From Branchiostoma belcheri (lineage: Eukaryota; Chordata; Leptocardii; Amphioxiformes; Branchiostomatidae), in contig NW_017803424.1 in the NCBI RefSeq assembly GCF_001625305.1, positions 110,352-174,351 on the forward strand: a stretch of DNA of 64,000 nt, in the 5' to 3' direction. The position numbers were made by a program, and so were the translations under genes. Shown piece after piece: positions 13,701-24,257 of this stretch; the first letter of the stretch is position 1; the number at the start of each line of letters is the position of its first letter. The notes beneath the pieces are model-generated. The model saw nothing but the letters and a program-made list of their open reading frames with translations. It had not been told where the DNA came from and did not search any database.

Positions 13701-16700
13701 AAGGTACGTCCAAGTAACAACTTTTTAACATGAGCACAATATTAAGCTCTCAATTTTAAGGATTGCTAAACAGCGCGTTACGTCGTGATATTATTGTAAA
13801 AAATGTTTTTCAACAACAACAGAAAACAGAAGCAACAATTGGTATAGCATTAATTAAATCGTGCACTGATCTAAAAACAAAATTCTAAACCACAGACGTG
13901 CAAGTTTACCTTATATCACACAAGCTATGAGATGGCAATAAGGTCACCAGATTTTTTTCTAAATCTTGTATTTCTAGCTCAGCTCAAAACGTCTTGCTCA
14001 TGTACATTCCGAGGTGACTTTTAGTAGAAAATATAGAACAGCATTCGAAGTGTATTGAAATGGAACTTGGCCGCATTTTTTTTCGACAGCCATTTCAACT
14101 ACATGCAAAAATTCCGATCACATTCTGAAACGGGCCGAGTTAATCTGAATGAAGTTGATATTTTACTCAGTTCGTATCGTTGTTTGTACCCAGTGTTCCA
14201 CAGTGATGTTTTTTTTTGTATTTGCACTTTTAATCTAAAGCTTTTAAAGGCCGTTAAATCATCAGATAAGTTTAGTCATTTTGTTAAATTTGTACAGGTG
14301 TGTTCATGTAAGCTCGCATTAAAGTACAATGGTTGCACAGATCTCCACCAATGCAAATAAAACAAAAAAATTATATTTGTATACAGAATGTTAATGATAA
14401 AGAATTTTTTTTGTATTCCTTTCTATTGACTGATTTGCCATAATTCAAAGCAATATGATTGACGCAATAAAATCTAATATATTTGTATTTCCATTTCAGG
14501 TTCTGTTTCACTACTACATGACGGCCAATGTAGGGGAACTGCATCTTTCTATCAAAACAAAAGACAGCATCCGGAGACTCTGGCAACAAAATACTTCACA
14601 AGGAACCAAATGGAATAAAGAACAAGTTATAGTTACCAATACAGAACCGTTCCAGGTACAGGTTCCGCCATTTTAATATATAAGGGCAGTTTTCTCTTGT
14701 GTTAATTTCATGTTGTATAGCATATAACAGTTTGGTTTTTATTTTCCTAACGTTATATGATTGCTTCGTACATTGAAGGGTAATGGGTAATGATGATCAT
14801 TCACTGCGTCCAAAGGTTTACTTTGAGGGGATCGTGAGGGCTGCAGACACTGGATCTATCGCCATTGACGATGTGACGTTGACCCCGGGCTGTCTAATAG
14901 GTGGGTGAAATTGTAATAACTGTGGAATATCTATCTATTTAATAGCTATGGGACTGATGGGTGGATGAATAGATCTATATCTATCTATTTAATGTACATC
15001 AAGCTGCCTCCTTAACTCGTCCATTATTACAACATGTTACTTTGATGCTCTGCTTATATATTTTGATCATTTTCCCTTGTTTCTTAGAAAGCACCGATTG
15101 TCAGCTCACAGAGCAGTCTTTCCAGTGTGAGAGTGGGGAGTGTATTTCCAATGACCTGGCATGCAACTACGAAGATAACTGTGTCGACTCTTCTGACGAG
15201 GGTGACCCCTGTGATAAAGGTATATAGACCCGATAACATTGGCATCTTGCAATATAAACCACTTTGTGTGAGTTACCTCAAAAATGTTTACAAGTATACA
15301 TCATACATTTTGTCCCATTCTGTAAAATACTTTTAATTCAATTGGATTGTAATAGTTTGCTCGTCCTTGTTGACATCCTATGTGTCTTTTTGTAAACAAC
15401 GTTATCATACGCATTTGTAGAAATCGGAAGATGTGACTTCCAGGAGGACTTCTGTTCCTGGTCTCAAGATCCGGACGATGACTTTGACTTTGTCAGAGGT
15501 GCAGAAACAACAGACACCGAAAATACCGGACCAGTAACGGACCACACACACAAGAGTCCATCTGGTAACGTTGACATTTAAAAGCTAGGGCAATAGAAAG
15601 AGAGCAAATTGTTGCCCCTCTAATCTATGATCCATTTGATCCTAAAACATTTTGCGTGGCTGTGCATCTTCCTCTTCCTCGCGTTGTGGTTTGCATAAAA
15701 TGATTGAGTAGTATTTCATGTAGTAGCACTGATTTTTGTTTGCCATTTAAAACGTAAACATTGAATCAAATTAGGATTCATACGTTACATGCTTGTCGTA
15801 TACGCACATAAACATAATGGCATAAATACTTTGTACAAACATATCTTTTTCGCATTTTAATCCTTGCTTATCATAAGGAATATTTATGTACTTGTAATGT
15901 AGATGCAAACGCTCGTTGGTAGTGCACCGAGGTTTTTGTTGTTGTTGAAATCGCTGTTGCTTATGTTTCTGAACATATTCTGTACTCAGTTTACGCAAGG
16001 GGGTTTCCAACCTTCTTGGTCTACGCAACGTAAACGCACAAGAATCATGCACAAAGCACACCGCTTTTGTTTAAAATTTACGTGATTCGCGCGGCAAGCA
16101 TCAAGTTGTTACAGCCCTGTTCTGATCATTATGACGGTAGATCCGGAGTAGAACTAACCAAATCTTCGTTCACGGTTAGTTCGAACGCATTCGCGAAATC
16201 GCTGTTCGAATCAGTAGAAGCGCTAGTAACTTTTAACTTAAAAAAGATGACAGGGTATATTTTATACAAGTTCCCAAAGAACCTTGGAGGGAAATCTAGG
16301 TCATAGGCCAAATTATCCTATCTCTGAAGAAATTGCAAATTAGGTCATTACTTTGCGCAGCAGCGACTCTAGCGGCCAATAATGGTACTGCTGGCAACGC
16401 TGTTTGCCGGAAAATGGCTCTTATAAAATGCTTCGTATCTTTTTTAGATTAACGTGTCACAAACCGCTAAATTTTACATGCCTAGGTAGGGTCACTGAAT
16501 TCTAGATAGTATCAAGATTTTGTCGTCATTGTGGTATTTCCTATAGAAAGGGGACTTAATGACATTTCGCATCTAGACTTTCATGTTCTTATCACTGCCA
16601 AATCGTACGAAAGTTGCTGGTCCGCGCACGACCATTTTCAGGTAATTTTGTAATCCATTCGCATTCATGAATATTAGTTGAAATCTTCGTCCTGTTCAGT

Positions 16701-19700
16701 GGAACAAAGTTCTCAGTTTATGTTCATGTGCATGGTGACATCGCACAGAGTGAGCACACAGCTTGTGTTGTAAATAGTAGTGTGTAATTCAGCAGGCAGA
16801 GACTGCACGGAGCACGGAACACCCATTCTAACAAAAATCTTGCTAGCCTACCCACAAGCTTACTTACACACTTTTCGAACATATTTCGGGTCCAATAACA
16901 ATTTTACTGTTCACTATAGGCTATTACACATATATCGAAGCCAGCAGAAAGCAGAGTGGCCAAACTGCCCGTCTCATTAGTCCTGCATACAAGAACGTCA
17001 CTGACTGTCAGGTAAGCAATGTTTATCTCAATATTACTAATCTAGGGACGTTTTTATTGCACATTACTGATAATTTGCATGGCTGTGAATGGCTAATAAC
17101 ACCTGCCGATGGGCACTTCGGTTTATGTGCACCACCTAATTGACTGTGTAGCAGGGAAATAAACGAAATGAAAAACGGCTTTGTACTTCAGTTGTTGTTT
17201 CCGACGTCCATCGGTCCTGAGGCAGGTAGATCCTGACAATGCTTTAATCGACTGTGTATGAAATGGTTTGCTGGAGAAAGTTTATTAACTAAAGGTACCC
17301 TTTTGGTTTTATATTTACAAGTTTGGTCTGTTAGAAGGAAACACGAGACCTTTCATCCGTATAAGACCTTTCATCCGTATATAAACACAAGACCATTATT
17401 TTCTCTTCAGGTTTTCAACGCTCTTGTCTGACCATACTGTGGTATCATCACATTACGCCAATGTTAATTTTCATGATTCTCTACTGAGTCATTTATTGAT
17501 AACCATTTGCGCTTTTCGATCAAATCTCAAGTAGCTCAAACTTTTTTCTATTTGAAAATTTGATTTGTTTTCCCCTTCTGGCTAAAGTTACTGCAATGAT
17601 GACGTCGATCTGTTTTTTCTTTGTGTAGTTTCGCTTCTTTTACCACATGAGCGGTCATCACATCGGGCAGCTGCGAGTCCTTCTTTTGAACCAAGAAAAC
17701 GGCAGAACCAAGGAGCTGTGGAGTCTTCAAGGAGATCAAGGGAGAAGTTGGTCTTATGGATCTGTCAGCATTAACAAGGAATGGGGCATTTACTCGGTAT
17801 TTGCATTTTTTTGTATTGGAATAACCACTAGCAAGTTATTTCAAAATTGGAAATTTTGGGGAACTGAAGTCAAAATAGCACCATTTTACATATGTAATTA
17901 TTTATCTGCACTCACACACCACGTAAGAAGACCAGAAGACAATGAGAAATGAGCTTGGTGAAATTCTAATGCTGCAAAATATTCGAATTCAAGGGTGGGT
18001 CAGTGGGAGGAAACTTTCAAAGCGTTGTAGGAAGACTTACAGGCTGTTGTGGGAGCCGTGCACACTGCTTGCACTACCGTCGTGGCTCTGATCTATAAAC
18101 AGGAATGACCTCTAGGTCACGCGGGATCAGAGGTCTTGCCGCTAATTACATGATTTTATCTCTCGCCAAAATACTCACAATTAAGTATGGCTACTAGTAA
18201 ATTAAAGGAAGCACGTGTGTACGATCTTTGTAACAAATAAAGTCTCTCGACTTCATTGCTACGCCAAATTATGTTAACTTTAGGACTAACCATGGAGGTA
18301 GAAAAAAGAGATGGACTAACGAATCATAACAGCTTCTTATTGGTTATGCAAAAAAATCATGATCGCACAAACACAGACGGATACTAACTTTGTAGGCGAA
18401 GGTAATTATCTTGCAGTAATTATTAGACTTAAACCACCATAAAAATGTTATCTCATCTTTTCCTGAGTCTAATTATTTAACCGTTGGGGTACTACAAAAA
18501 GATGTACCAACTAGGATTATTCACATATCTCGGCCTTCGTAGTGTAATGTCATGGCATTCTTTTAAATATCACTCTCCCATTTGTATATAATTTCTACTC
18601 TAAGTCTTAGTGTAATGAACGAAAATGGCAATTAAAAATGCATATCTGTTTAGGTATAGGGGGTAAATATCATTTGATTTGTTGTTAACGTTAGGCTACG
18701 ATGAAAATACACAAATAGGGAACGTACATGAAGAGAAAAACCAAGATAATTATCGACCAGTTTTATATTGGCAAAAGCTCAAATAGTATGGTTTAAAAAG
18801 ACACAAATGATGCTGGTGCCGATTCCGCCTATAATCTATTCCATTTGATCTATTCCATCACGATCCATAAACACAACTTTTATTATAAATTAGTGTTACC
18901 TCAAACACCCGAAACTGTGTCAACTGCCTTGCTTTTAGCCGTTTTTAATACTTGTAAATTGATATTGGCAGGTGATTCTTGAAGCAGAGGTTGGAAATGG
19001 GGACCAAGGAGACATTGCAATTGATGACATCTCATTTGCAACATACTGTACGCCTTTTCAAACAGGTAAATATGATATTATAAATATTTCTGTTGCGCCT
19101 TGTATATCGATTCTAATTACAACGTTTCTGCAATAGTTAAGCAAAATAATCTGATATACCTTTGCTTATAGACACATCTAACCCAAGCCTGTCAACGGGC
19201 GCAATCATTGGCATCGGTCTTGGCTGCTGTGTGGTTGTCATAGGGATTGTTGCAACCATTGCCTTACTCGTCCAGCGTAGAAGACGCAGCAAAAAAAGGT
19301 AGGGGTTTTTACAGGTTTTTCTTTTATGTCAATGACTGCCTGGTCATATACAATAAAGGAATAGATATTTAGAAAGCTCCTTCAGTGAAATGCTACTAGT
19401 TGTAAAATCTAGTTAACGTGCTGTCACCTTTTCTTGCAGAGCTTCGTCCTGTGTCAACAACCAAAGAAGTGCGCCTGACCATGCTCATGTTTACGAAACT
19501 ACAGAACATGCTTCTTCAAGAGCACGTATGTATTTACAGTCTTTGAGTTTGTTTTCTACATAGCACTTCAAGGTCTCATAACAGAAAGCTACGATATTTG
19601 AAGTATACTACACGAAAATATTATCGGAGAATGATTTGACTGAACTTGTGTTTCAATTGTGTGCCTTACAGGTGAAGTTCCTGATACGCCAGGCTATACT

Positions 19701-20590
19701 CTGAGAGACTTACCGACAGCACAGGCACAAGCGCTGCCGCTAGTAAGAATTATTGTTATTATTGTTGTTTTGGATAGGCCTTTTTCATACATAATATTAG
19801 GCATCTGTTCCCTCGAACAAAGTTAACATTTATCAAAGTAATAACAAATTTAATCTCACAAAGTAAAGTGATATTACTGTTTCTTACGGCAGACAACAAA
19901 CTTCAACCCCAGCCTGTGTCATAAAGATGACGCTATCATCGATTCAGACGGATACGCACGTCTGTTAAAGAACGCTTTACCTGTCCATGGTGCTTCAAAG
20001 GGGGCACAGGAGGTTGGAATCAAAGGTCGACTGAATGTCGGTACGTTAACAATATTGAAGCTTCAACATAGTTCATAATGTAGTACAAGTAACATATCAT
20101 GTCGACACAGCAAATGGTAGACGTTCTTTAGCCTTAATGTGCAATTTTGCTGTTTCTACACGTTTCTAGTCTACTTTCAGGGAGTCAATAAGATTGAGTA
20201 AGAAGACCTTGTAAGCCGAGCGACTAGTAGGTAAATAGGTATACAACATAATGATTTTGGTAAACTCATTTATTTTCGTTCATTAATCACAATTATATTT
20301 CCCTTTGCTTAGACCCAGCGCTCTACAAGTTCGTTGAACGGCACGGGTTCATGGAGTTTCTCCACATCTTCGCCGAGAACAACATCACATTGGGCTACCT
20401 GGTGGCTGCCACTGAAACAGATTTGCTGAATTTTGGCTTCCCCTTACCGGTTGCTTCGTCTATGTTAAAGCACAGTCGTGAGGAGTTTGGTATTTCGACG
20501 GGGCACTACACTGCCCCTGGGCGTGGATCTAGGCCAAGCTCTAGCTCCAGCTCACGACCTGCAACCCCCATGACTAATGTTGCCATTTGA
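7710..20590 (+). CDS. MAM-SRCR-LDLa-SAM single-pass receptor, 3' part of gene (21 exons)
   Basis: The 3' part of a gene for a modular surface receptor. Exons: 7710-7769, 8188-8337, 10900-11006, 11131-11295, 11691-11778, 12166-12486, 12622-12741, 13214-13357, 13600-13703, 14500-14655, 14816-14900, 15088-15219, 15421-15564, 16920-17011, 17629-17796, 18972-19065, 19172-19298, 19440-19525, 19672-19742, 19893-20040, 20313-20590. All junctions are AG/GT and phases agree throughout, giving 945 residues plus stop. Order from the first visible residue: Cys-pair linker (1-20), MAM (21-190), SRCR (191-297), LDLa (298-337), MAM (338-500), LDLa (501-544), MAM (545-710), transmembrane (711-752), tail (753-854), SAM-like (855-915), Ser-rich end. 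MAM, SRCR and LDLa are adhesion and ligand-binding modules; a SAM domain mediates cytoplasmic self-association. The first exon opens in phase 1, so exons with the signal peptide and probably more domains lie upstream, and I could not find them in 1-7709. Ligand unknown. Confidence 0.9.
8188..11778 (+). CDS. receptor exons: first MAM domain
   Basis: Exons 8188-8337, 10900-11006, 11131-11295 and 11691-11778 encode one MAM domain. The four conserved cysteines are visible: [11 protein letters not shown] (two), TETC and SSGC. Core motifs are YLFLQAS, ITLYYI and AIDDISF. The 2.56-kb intron 8338-10899 carries a candidate transposon. Confidence 0.92.
8745..10807. mobile_element. candidate 2.06-kb element bounded by 19-bp inverted repeats
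   Basis: GTGTACCTAAGACGCGCTT at 8745-8763 recurs as its exact complement at 10789-10807. Both ends lie inside the intron of the first MAM domain. No transposase frame is visible between them, and I see no convincing target-site duplication. A smaller inverted pair around AATCGGTTTTCAG (near 10368) and its imperfect complement (near 10500) lies inside. A non-autonomous DNA transposon or foldback element is the simplest reading. Confidence 0.5.
12166..12486 (+). CDS. receptor exon: SRCR domain
   Basis: One 321-base, 1-1 phase exon encodes a complete scavenger receptor cysteine-rich domain of about 107 residues. It opens [18 protein letters not shown] and continues [36 protein letters not shown] and VRCSG. 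Six cysteines in group A spacing and a single coding exon are visible. In known families SRCR domains bind polyanionic or microbial ligands; here the ligand is unknown. Confidence 0.96.
12622..12741 (+). CDS. receptor exon: LDL-receptor class A repeat 1
   Basis: A 120-base, 1-1 phase exon encodes [17 protein letters not shown], then [17 protein letters not shown]. Six cysteines and the calcium-binding acidic motif DCGDTSDE are intact. Confidence 0.95.
13214..14900 (+). CDS. receptor exons: second MAM domain
   Basis: Exons 13214-13357, 13600-13703, 14500-14655 and 14816-14900. Cysteines appear in [15 protein letters not shown] and PGC. Other MAM motifs are GYYLYIAG and SIAIDDVTL. Exon phases (1-1, 1-0, 0-0, 0-1) are the same as in the first MAM. 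Confidence 0.94.
13704..14499 (+). other. intron, no feature seen
   Basis: A 796-base AT-rich intron in the second MAM. Open frames at 14055-14360 (+) and 14371-14589 (-) lack any recognisable domain, and the second overlaps a real exon antisense. Confidence 0.7.
15088..15219 (+). CDS. receptor exon: LDL-receptor class A repeat 2
   Basis: A 132-base, 1-1 phase exon with [19 protein letters not shown] and [12 protein letters not shown]. The six-cysteine scaffold and SDE calcium motif are intact. Confidence 0.95.
15421..19065 (+). CDS. receptor exons: third MAM domain
   Basis: Exons 15421-15564, 16920-17011, 17629-17796 and 18972-19065. Motifs are [38 protein letters not shown] and DIAIDDISF, with the last cysteine in TYC. 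The second exon is shorter than its counterparts (92 against 104-107 bases), which trims the loop before the third cysteine. Phases again are 1-1, 1-0, 0-0, 0-1. Confidence 0.92.
15565..16919 (+). other. intron, no feature seen
   Basis: A 1355-base intron in the third MAM. Short open frames on both strands show no domain, and no repeat relation to the rest of the window was noticed. Confidence 0.65.
17012..17628 (+). other. intron, no feature seen
   Basis: A 617-base intron. It contains a small direct repeat of CCTTTCATCCGTATA near 17350-17380 and nothing else recognised. Confidence 0.6.
17797..18971 (+). other. intron, no feature seen
   Basis: A 1175-base AT-rich intron before the last MAM exon. 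CTAACCATGGAGGTA near 18285 also occurs near 9045, so a small dispersed repeat may be present. Confidence 0.6.
19172..20040 (+). CDS. receptor exons: transmembrane helix and cytoplasmic tail
   Basis: Exon 19172-19298 encodes a short Ser/Thr spacer, the hydrophobic stretch from [16 protein letters not shown] to IALLV, and a strong basic stop-transfer QRRRRSKKR. This sets a type I orientation with MAM, SRCR and LDLa outside. Exons 19440-19525, 19672-19742 and 19893-20040 encode the inner tail. Tail tyrosines in HVYETT, PGYTL and DGYARL could be phosphorylated, but no ITAM or other standard signalling motif is evident. Confidence 0.9.
20313..20590 (+). CDS. receptor last exon: SAM-like domain and C-terminus
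   Basis: The exon encodes [35 protein letters not shown], then [12 protein letters not shown]. The pattern of F/Y residues, ENxIxLxxL, TExDLxxFG and a closing helix fits a sterile alpha motif domain of about 60 residues. A Ser-rich tail ([13 protein letters not shown]) precedes the stop at 20588-20590. A death-fold domain is the alternative, but the TExDLxxFG core favours SAM. Confidence 0.82.
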
Positions 20591-20686
20591 TTTTATCAAG
20601 ACTCATTTTTGCTCATCCTGGAACGGGTCGGTGTGTCACTTTAAAGTATATTATGGCGAAGTGATTTTGTCTGTCAAAATCGTATA

Positions 20687-20692
20687 AATAAA
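20687..20692 (+). terminator. polyadenylation signal of the receptor gene
   Basis: AATAAA about 100 bases after the stop codon. A second AATAAA at 21009-21014 could serve a longer 3' UTR. Confidence 0.65.
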
Positions 20693-21714
20693 CAATTTAC
20701 GTTATGCTTCTGATGCTAATTTAATGACGTCAAAACTTCGCCACTACATGTTCAAGCTATCCGCCATTTTAGATTGGCAATCTTGAATGTTTAAACATAT
20801 ATGCAGCTTTGATATACATAGGGAATGGACTCATCGTCATTTTTTTAGCCTGTAAAAAGTTTATAGTGTACTACATTAAATGTAGGGCGGACAGGAGCTG
20901 TCCCTGTAAAACAGGAATGACTTGATTCAAAGACTTGAAATGTAGTAGCTTCTATATTAAGAATTTACAAAAGTTTGTATTATTGTTATTATCATTGTTT
21001 TATTTTCTAATAAACGTATTTCCGGATCGGCAGTTTTTATGACGTTCTTGGTGTCTTATTTCCTTTTAAGAACAGAAATTTTCATAGACAAATATAGATA
21101 GATACATGTGTTACCATAATGATTATCTATTTATTTTATTCACATTTATTTTTCGAGGATTGGGCAAAAGGTTTTGAAACTCATCTCAGCCCTCTCCTCA
21201 CACATAAAAGGAAATAATAAAACAAAGTGATAATAATAAGAAGAATAAATGACAAAGGTACATAATGAGCTGGTATACAAATCAAAATCAATCAACTAAA
21301 TCAAACAAAACGTCCTGTCTGAAAAAATAAAGTTGAAAACCACGTCAAATATTTTACAGTTGTTGACAAACGACAGTGAGGGGTTACCCCTGAGAATGGT
21401 TGAACATAAGGTGTTGTCGGTGACGTTGTTTATGTCAAATGGCAGGATTTTAGTTAGAGATAATAGCATGTCAATACGTTCAAGTGCTAAGGTTAACTTA
21501 GGCCACATTGACTTAATTTTCAATAAATCAATCAATCAATCAATCAAATGGTTTACTTGTGAAAACAAACAAGAACTTGTAGCATTTGGCTAAATTGTGT
21601 CTTGCTGTACAATTTGATTTCATGACATATCTGGCATAACAAATTAAAATTGCTAAGTTATTCAATAAAATCCATATGATGACATCCGCGCGCGCATTGA
21701 TTTTCCCCTGTTGA

Positions 21715-21945
21715 AATAAAAAAGATCACGTCCACCAAGTCCTGGCCTGGCTCTAGGCCTGGGTAGTCCATGGTAGTTAGCGACAATATAATACGGAGCC
21801 GGTTGTAACTCTGGAGGATGGCACCTAGGATACCGAAGGTCCACGACTCAAGAACTCAAGTGCATACGTACAGTGCAGATTCATAAATCCCGCAAAAAGC
21901 CAGCATGTGCCGGCCTGTCGTATACGTCGCTGAGTACTGCCGCGA
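21715..21945 (-). repeat. dispersed repeat, inverted copy at 55085-55290
   Basis: GATCACGTCCACC, the stretch around GGCCTGGGTAGTCCATGGTAGTTAGCGACAAT, and GCCAGCATGTGCCGG match the complement of 55085-55282. Spacing is kept with small indels. Family unknown. Confidence 0.65.
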
Positions 21946-22366
21946 ATTCATGATACCAGCTTTGTATTCCTGTGGTTTAGTAGCATTTTTATTTTTGGCT
22001 GGAATTTTTTATTCGCCCGCGTGCACTAGTTTCGGTGTCTTCGGAGGATGTCATCCATAAAATTAAGTCGGCGTTAAGACTAAGAAAAACAACGGGCAAT
22101 ATTGTTTTTGTCCTTTGGACAATTTATACCACGAAAATAGGCCAATTATTTTTTTTTTGATGCTACGACTGTAAGTCAGCAATACCGTCTTGTTTATAAA
22201 CAACATAAACAAAATTACCATAAATAAAGGAATAAGCAACCTGTTTAGGTTTGAACCTGTCTGAATAAGCAAAAGCTTCTGTCATCATTGCTGATAATTG
22301 CATTGTGATGTTTTAGTAGCTTAAAACTTTAGCATCCTTTGATAAAACCATGTGTATTTGCCTTTA

Positions 22367-22650
22367 TTGCCGTCGCCAAAAAGGTTATGTTATCAGAGTC
22401 GTTCGTGTCTGTGGGTCTGTGTGTCTGCCTGTCTATAAACACGATAAATTGGGAAAGCTTAAAAGGATGGACTTGATATTTGGTAGATAGGTAGGTCTTG
22501 GTGAGACCTCAAATGATTAGATTTTTGGCGGCTCCTTATGGTACTGCATCTCAACTTCCGGTTTAGATATCTCATGACCTAGACATGCTAGGATTACGAA
22601 TTCTTGATGAAAGGCAGCACGTGTTATGGGGAAGAATTGTGCCACATGTG
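22367..22650 (+). mobile_element. partial ACCTYC-family repeat (5' part)
   Basis: Starts CCGTCGCCAAAAAGGTTATG and carries TCAACTTCCGGTTTAGATATC and CTAGACATGCTAGG, shared with the full elements at 41758-42595, 43767-44303 and 50785-51576. Confidence 0.7.
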
Positions 22651-22810
22651 TTTCTTCACTTCGCCTGGTGTGTCACACATCATTTTGGTTAACATACCAG
22701 CATAATGATAGCTAACTATATACAGCAGCACATTTCTGATAACCCAGACTCATACATGACGAAGGCAAAAAGTCACCGACCTCTTGTATTGGAAAGATTT
22801 GTGTTTATTT

Positions 22811-22869
22811 TTTAGTACCTCAACTTTTTCTAGCAGAAAGTGATTTGACAGAAAAGTTGAGGTACTAAA
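22811..22869. repeat. perfect 18-bp hairpin
   Basis: TTTAGTACCTCAACTTTT at 22811-22828 is followed after 23 bases by its exact complement at 22852-22869. It may be a foldback MITE or form a structured transcript. Confidence 0.75.
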
Positions 22870-23916
22870 GACAACTTCCAAAGGCGTCTATGCTTTAATA
22901 AAAGGGACCAAGTGTAATAAAAAAAGGAGTTCAAGTGGTTTCAACCTGTCAATACTCATTACATTTTATTACTGTTTTTGTAAATATGTATGGTGTGGCT
23001 TAATTGGCTTATAGCTTTTACACTTCGAGCTAGAATATTAAACAGTGAAGAAGATGAACAAGACACAAAAACCTCTTTGACTAAGAAAAACAAAGTCAAT
23101 TTTTTTAATTAACCAGAAAAGATCCACCGATTCAAATACAATTGATTTTACTTGCCTTTATTTGTTTCACATACGGTGCTAACATTGTAATAAAATCGTT
23201 ATGCATTGCTATGTTAATCACAATTCCTTTTTGTATTAAAATGTCAGAAAATGTTTGAAAACCAAACGCAATTGTGTACTATTTTCTACTGTATATTTTT
23301 AGGTGGATCATAAAAAAGAAATGCATAATACATATGAATTATACAGTTTCAATCTAATAAATCTCATGGCCTCACGAAATCACCACTCTTAAGCTAAACA
23401 AGAGTCAATTTGACACAAATATCCGTGCTGTTGTGACACTATTAGCAGATTGGGCGAAGGTGTGTTGTGCCGAAGAAAATGTAAAAAAAAAACCTACAAA
23501 AAGCAAAACAAACACTTCAATTATGAAATAATCACAAATGTGCCATTTGTCAATATCCTCACTGATGTTGTCTTGGATATGTTTAAACACCGACAGCTGT
23601 TCAGCCACCTGCAGGGTGGTTACCATCGTTACACAACAACGAGCACAAATCACACAATGATAAAAAAATCACAGTTCCATCAAAATAGGGTTGTCTTCTA
23701 AAATAAAATATGCACTCTGAAAACTGCTCCGGTTTACATACGCGTCATCTCATGTGTACTAGCAGACGACATGCCAAACTACATACCATTGGAACAAAAG
23801 TAGCATGACTTACAGCTGCGAAGGTACGGGCACAACAAATCGCAATACTCAGCGGAGGTCTCTGACCTCTTTTACAATGTAATAACGTTCCATTTCGGAT
23901 TACGTTTTGGAAAGGT

Positions 23917-23922
23917 TTTATT
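23917..23922 (-). terminator. polyadenylation signal of the VWDE-like gene
   Basis: AATAAA on the minus strand about 115 bases after the stop codon at 24039-24037. Confidence 0.6.
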
Positions 23923-24036
23923 GAATTACATGTTCGTGCAACATTTCTTATTCCTTTTTTTCTACTTTTAGTGTGGTAACTTGGCAAATGATTCAATAGT
24001 TTAATTGGTTTCTAATTACTGCAATTAAGACATCAA

Positions 24037-24257
24037 CTAGTTGTAAGCCTTAACAGATGGGTTCTTGGCAGTCAACTCCATGTTCATGTTGTACTCATCA
24101 AACTTCGCTGTGCTAGGGCCGCAACGGCGGTACTTACGACCAGTGTAGTTGAGGAGAACGACAACCAAACCAACTGTGACCACAACTGCAATGCCAACAC
24201 AAAGCAGTGCCAGGTACAGCGGCTCCTTGTACCAGGGCGCGTTCTCATTGGAGACAG
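24037..24257 (-). CDS. VWDE-like last exon: transmembrane helix and short tail
   Basis: Encodes a short juxtamembrane stretch, the helix [20 protein letters not shown] and beyond, then a basic stop-transfer GRKYRRCG and a tail ending [14 protein letters not shown]. The tail is about 36 residues and has no recognised signalling motif. It enters in phase 1 after the SEA exon. Confidence 0.92.

Larger units (their letters stand above)
20693..23916. other. convergent intergenic region with repeat fragments
   Basis: No gene seen. It contains an (ATCA)n tail at 21523-21548 that resembles a LINE 3' end, a dispersed repeat at 21715-21945, a partial ACCTYC-family element at 22367-22650 and an 18-bp hairpin at 22811-22869. 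Confidence 0.7.
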
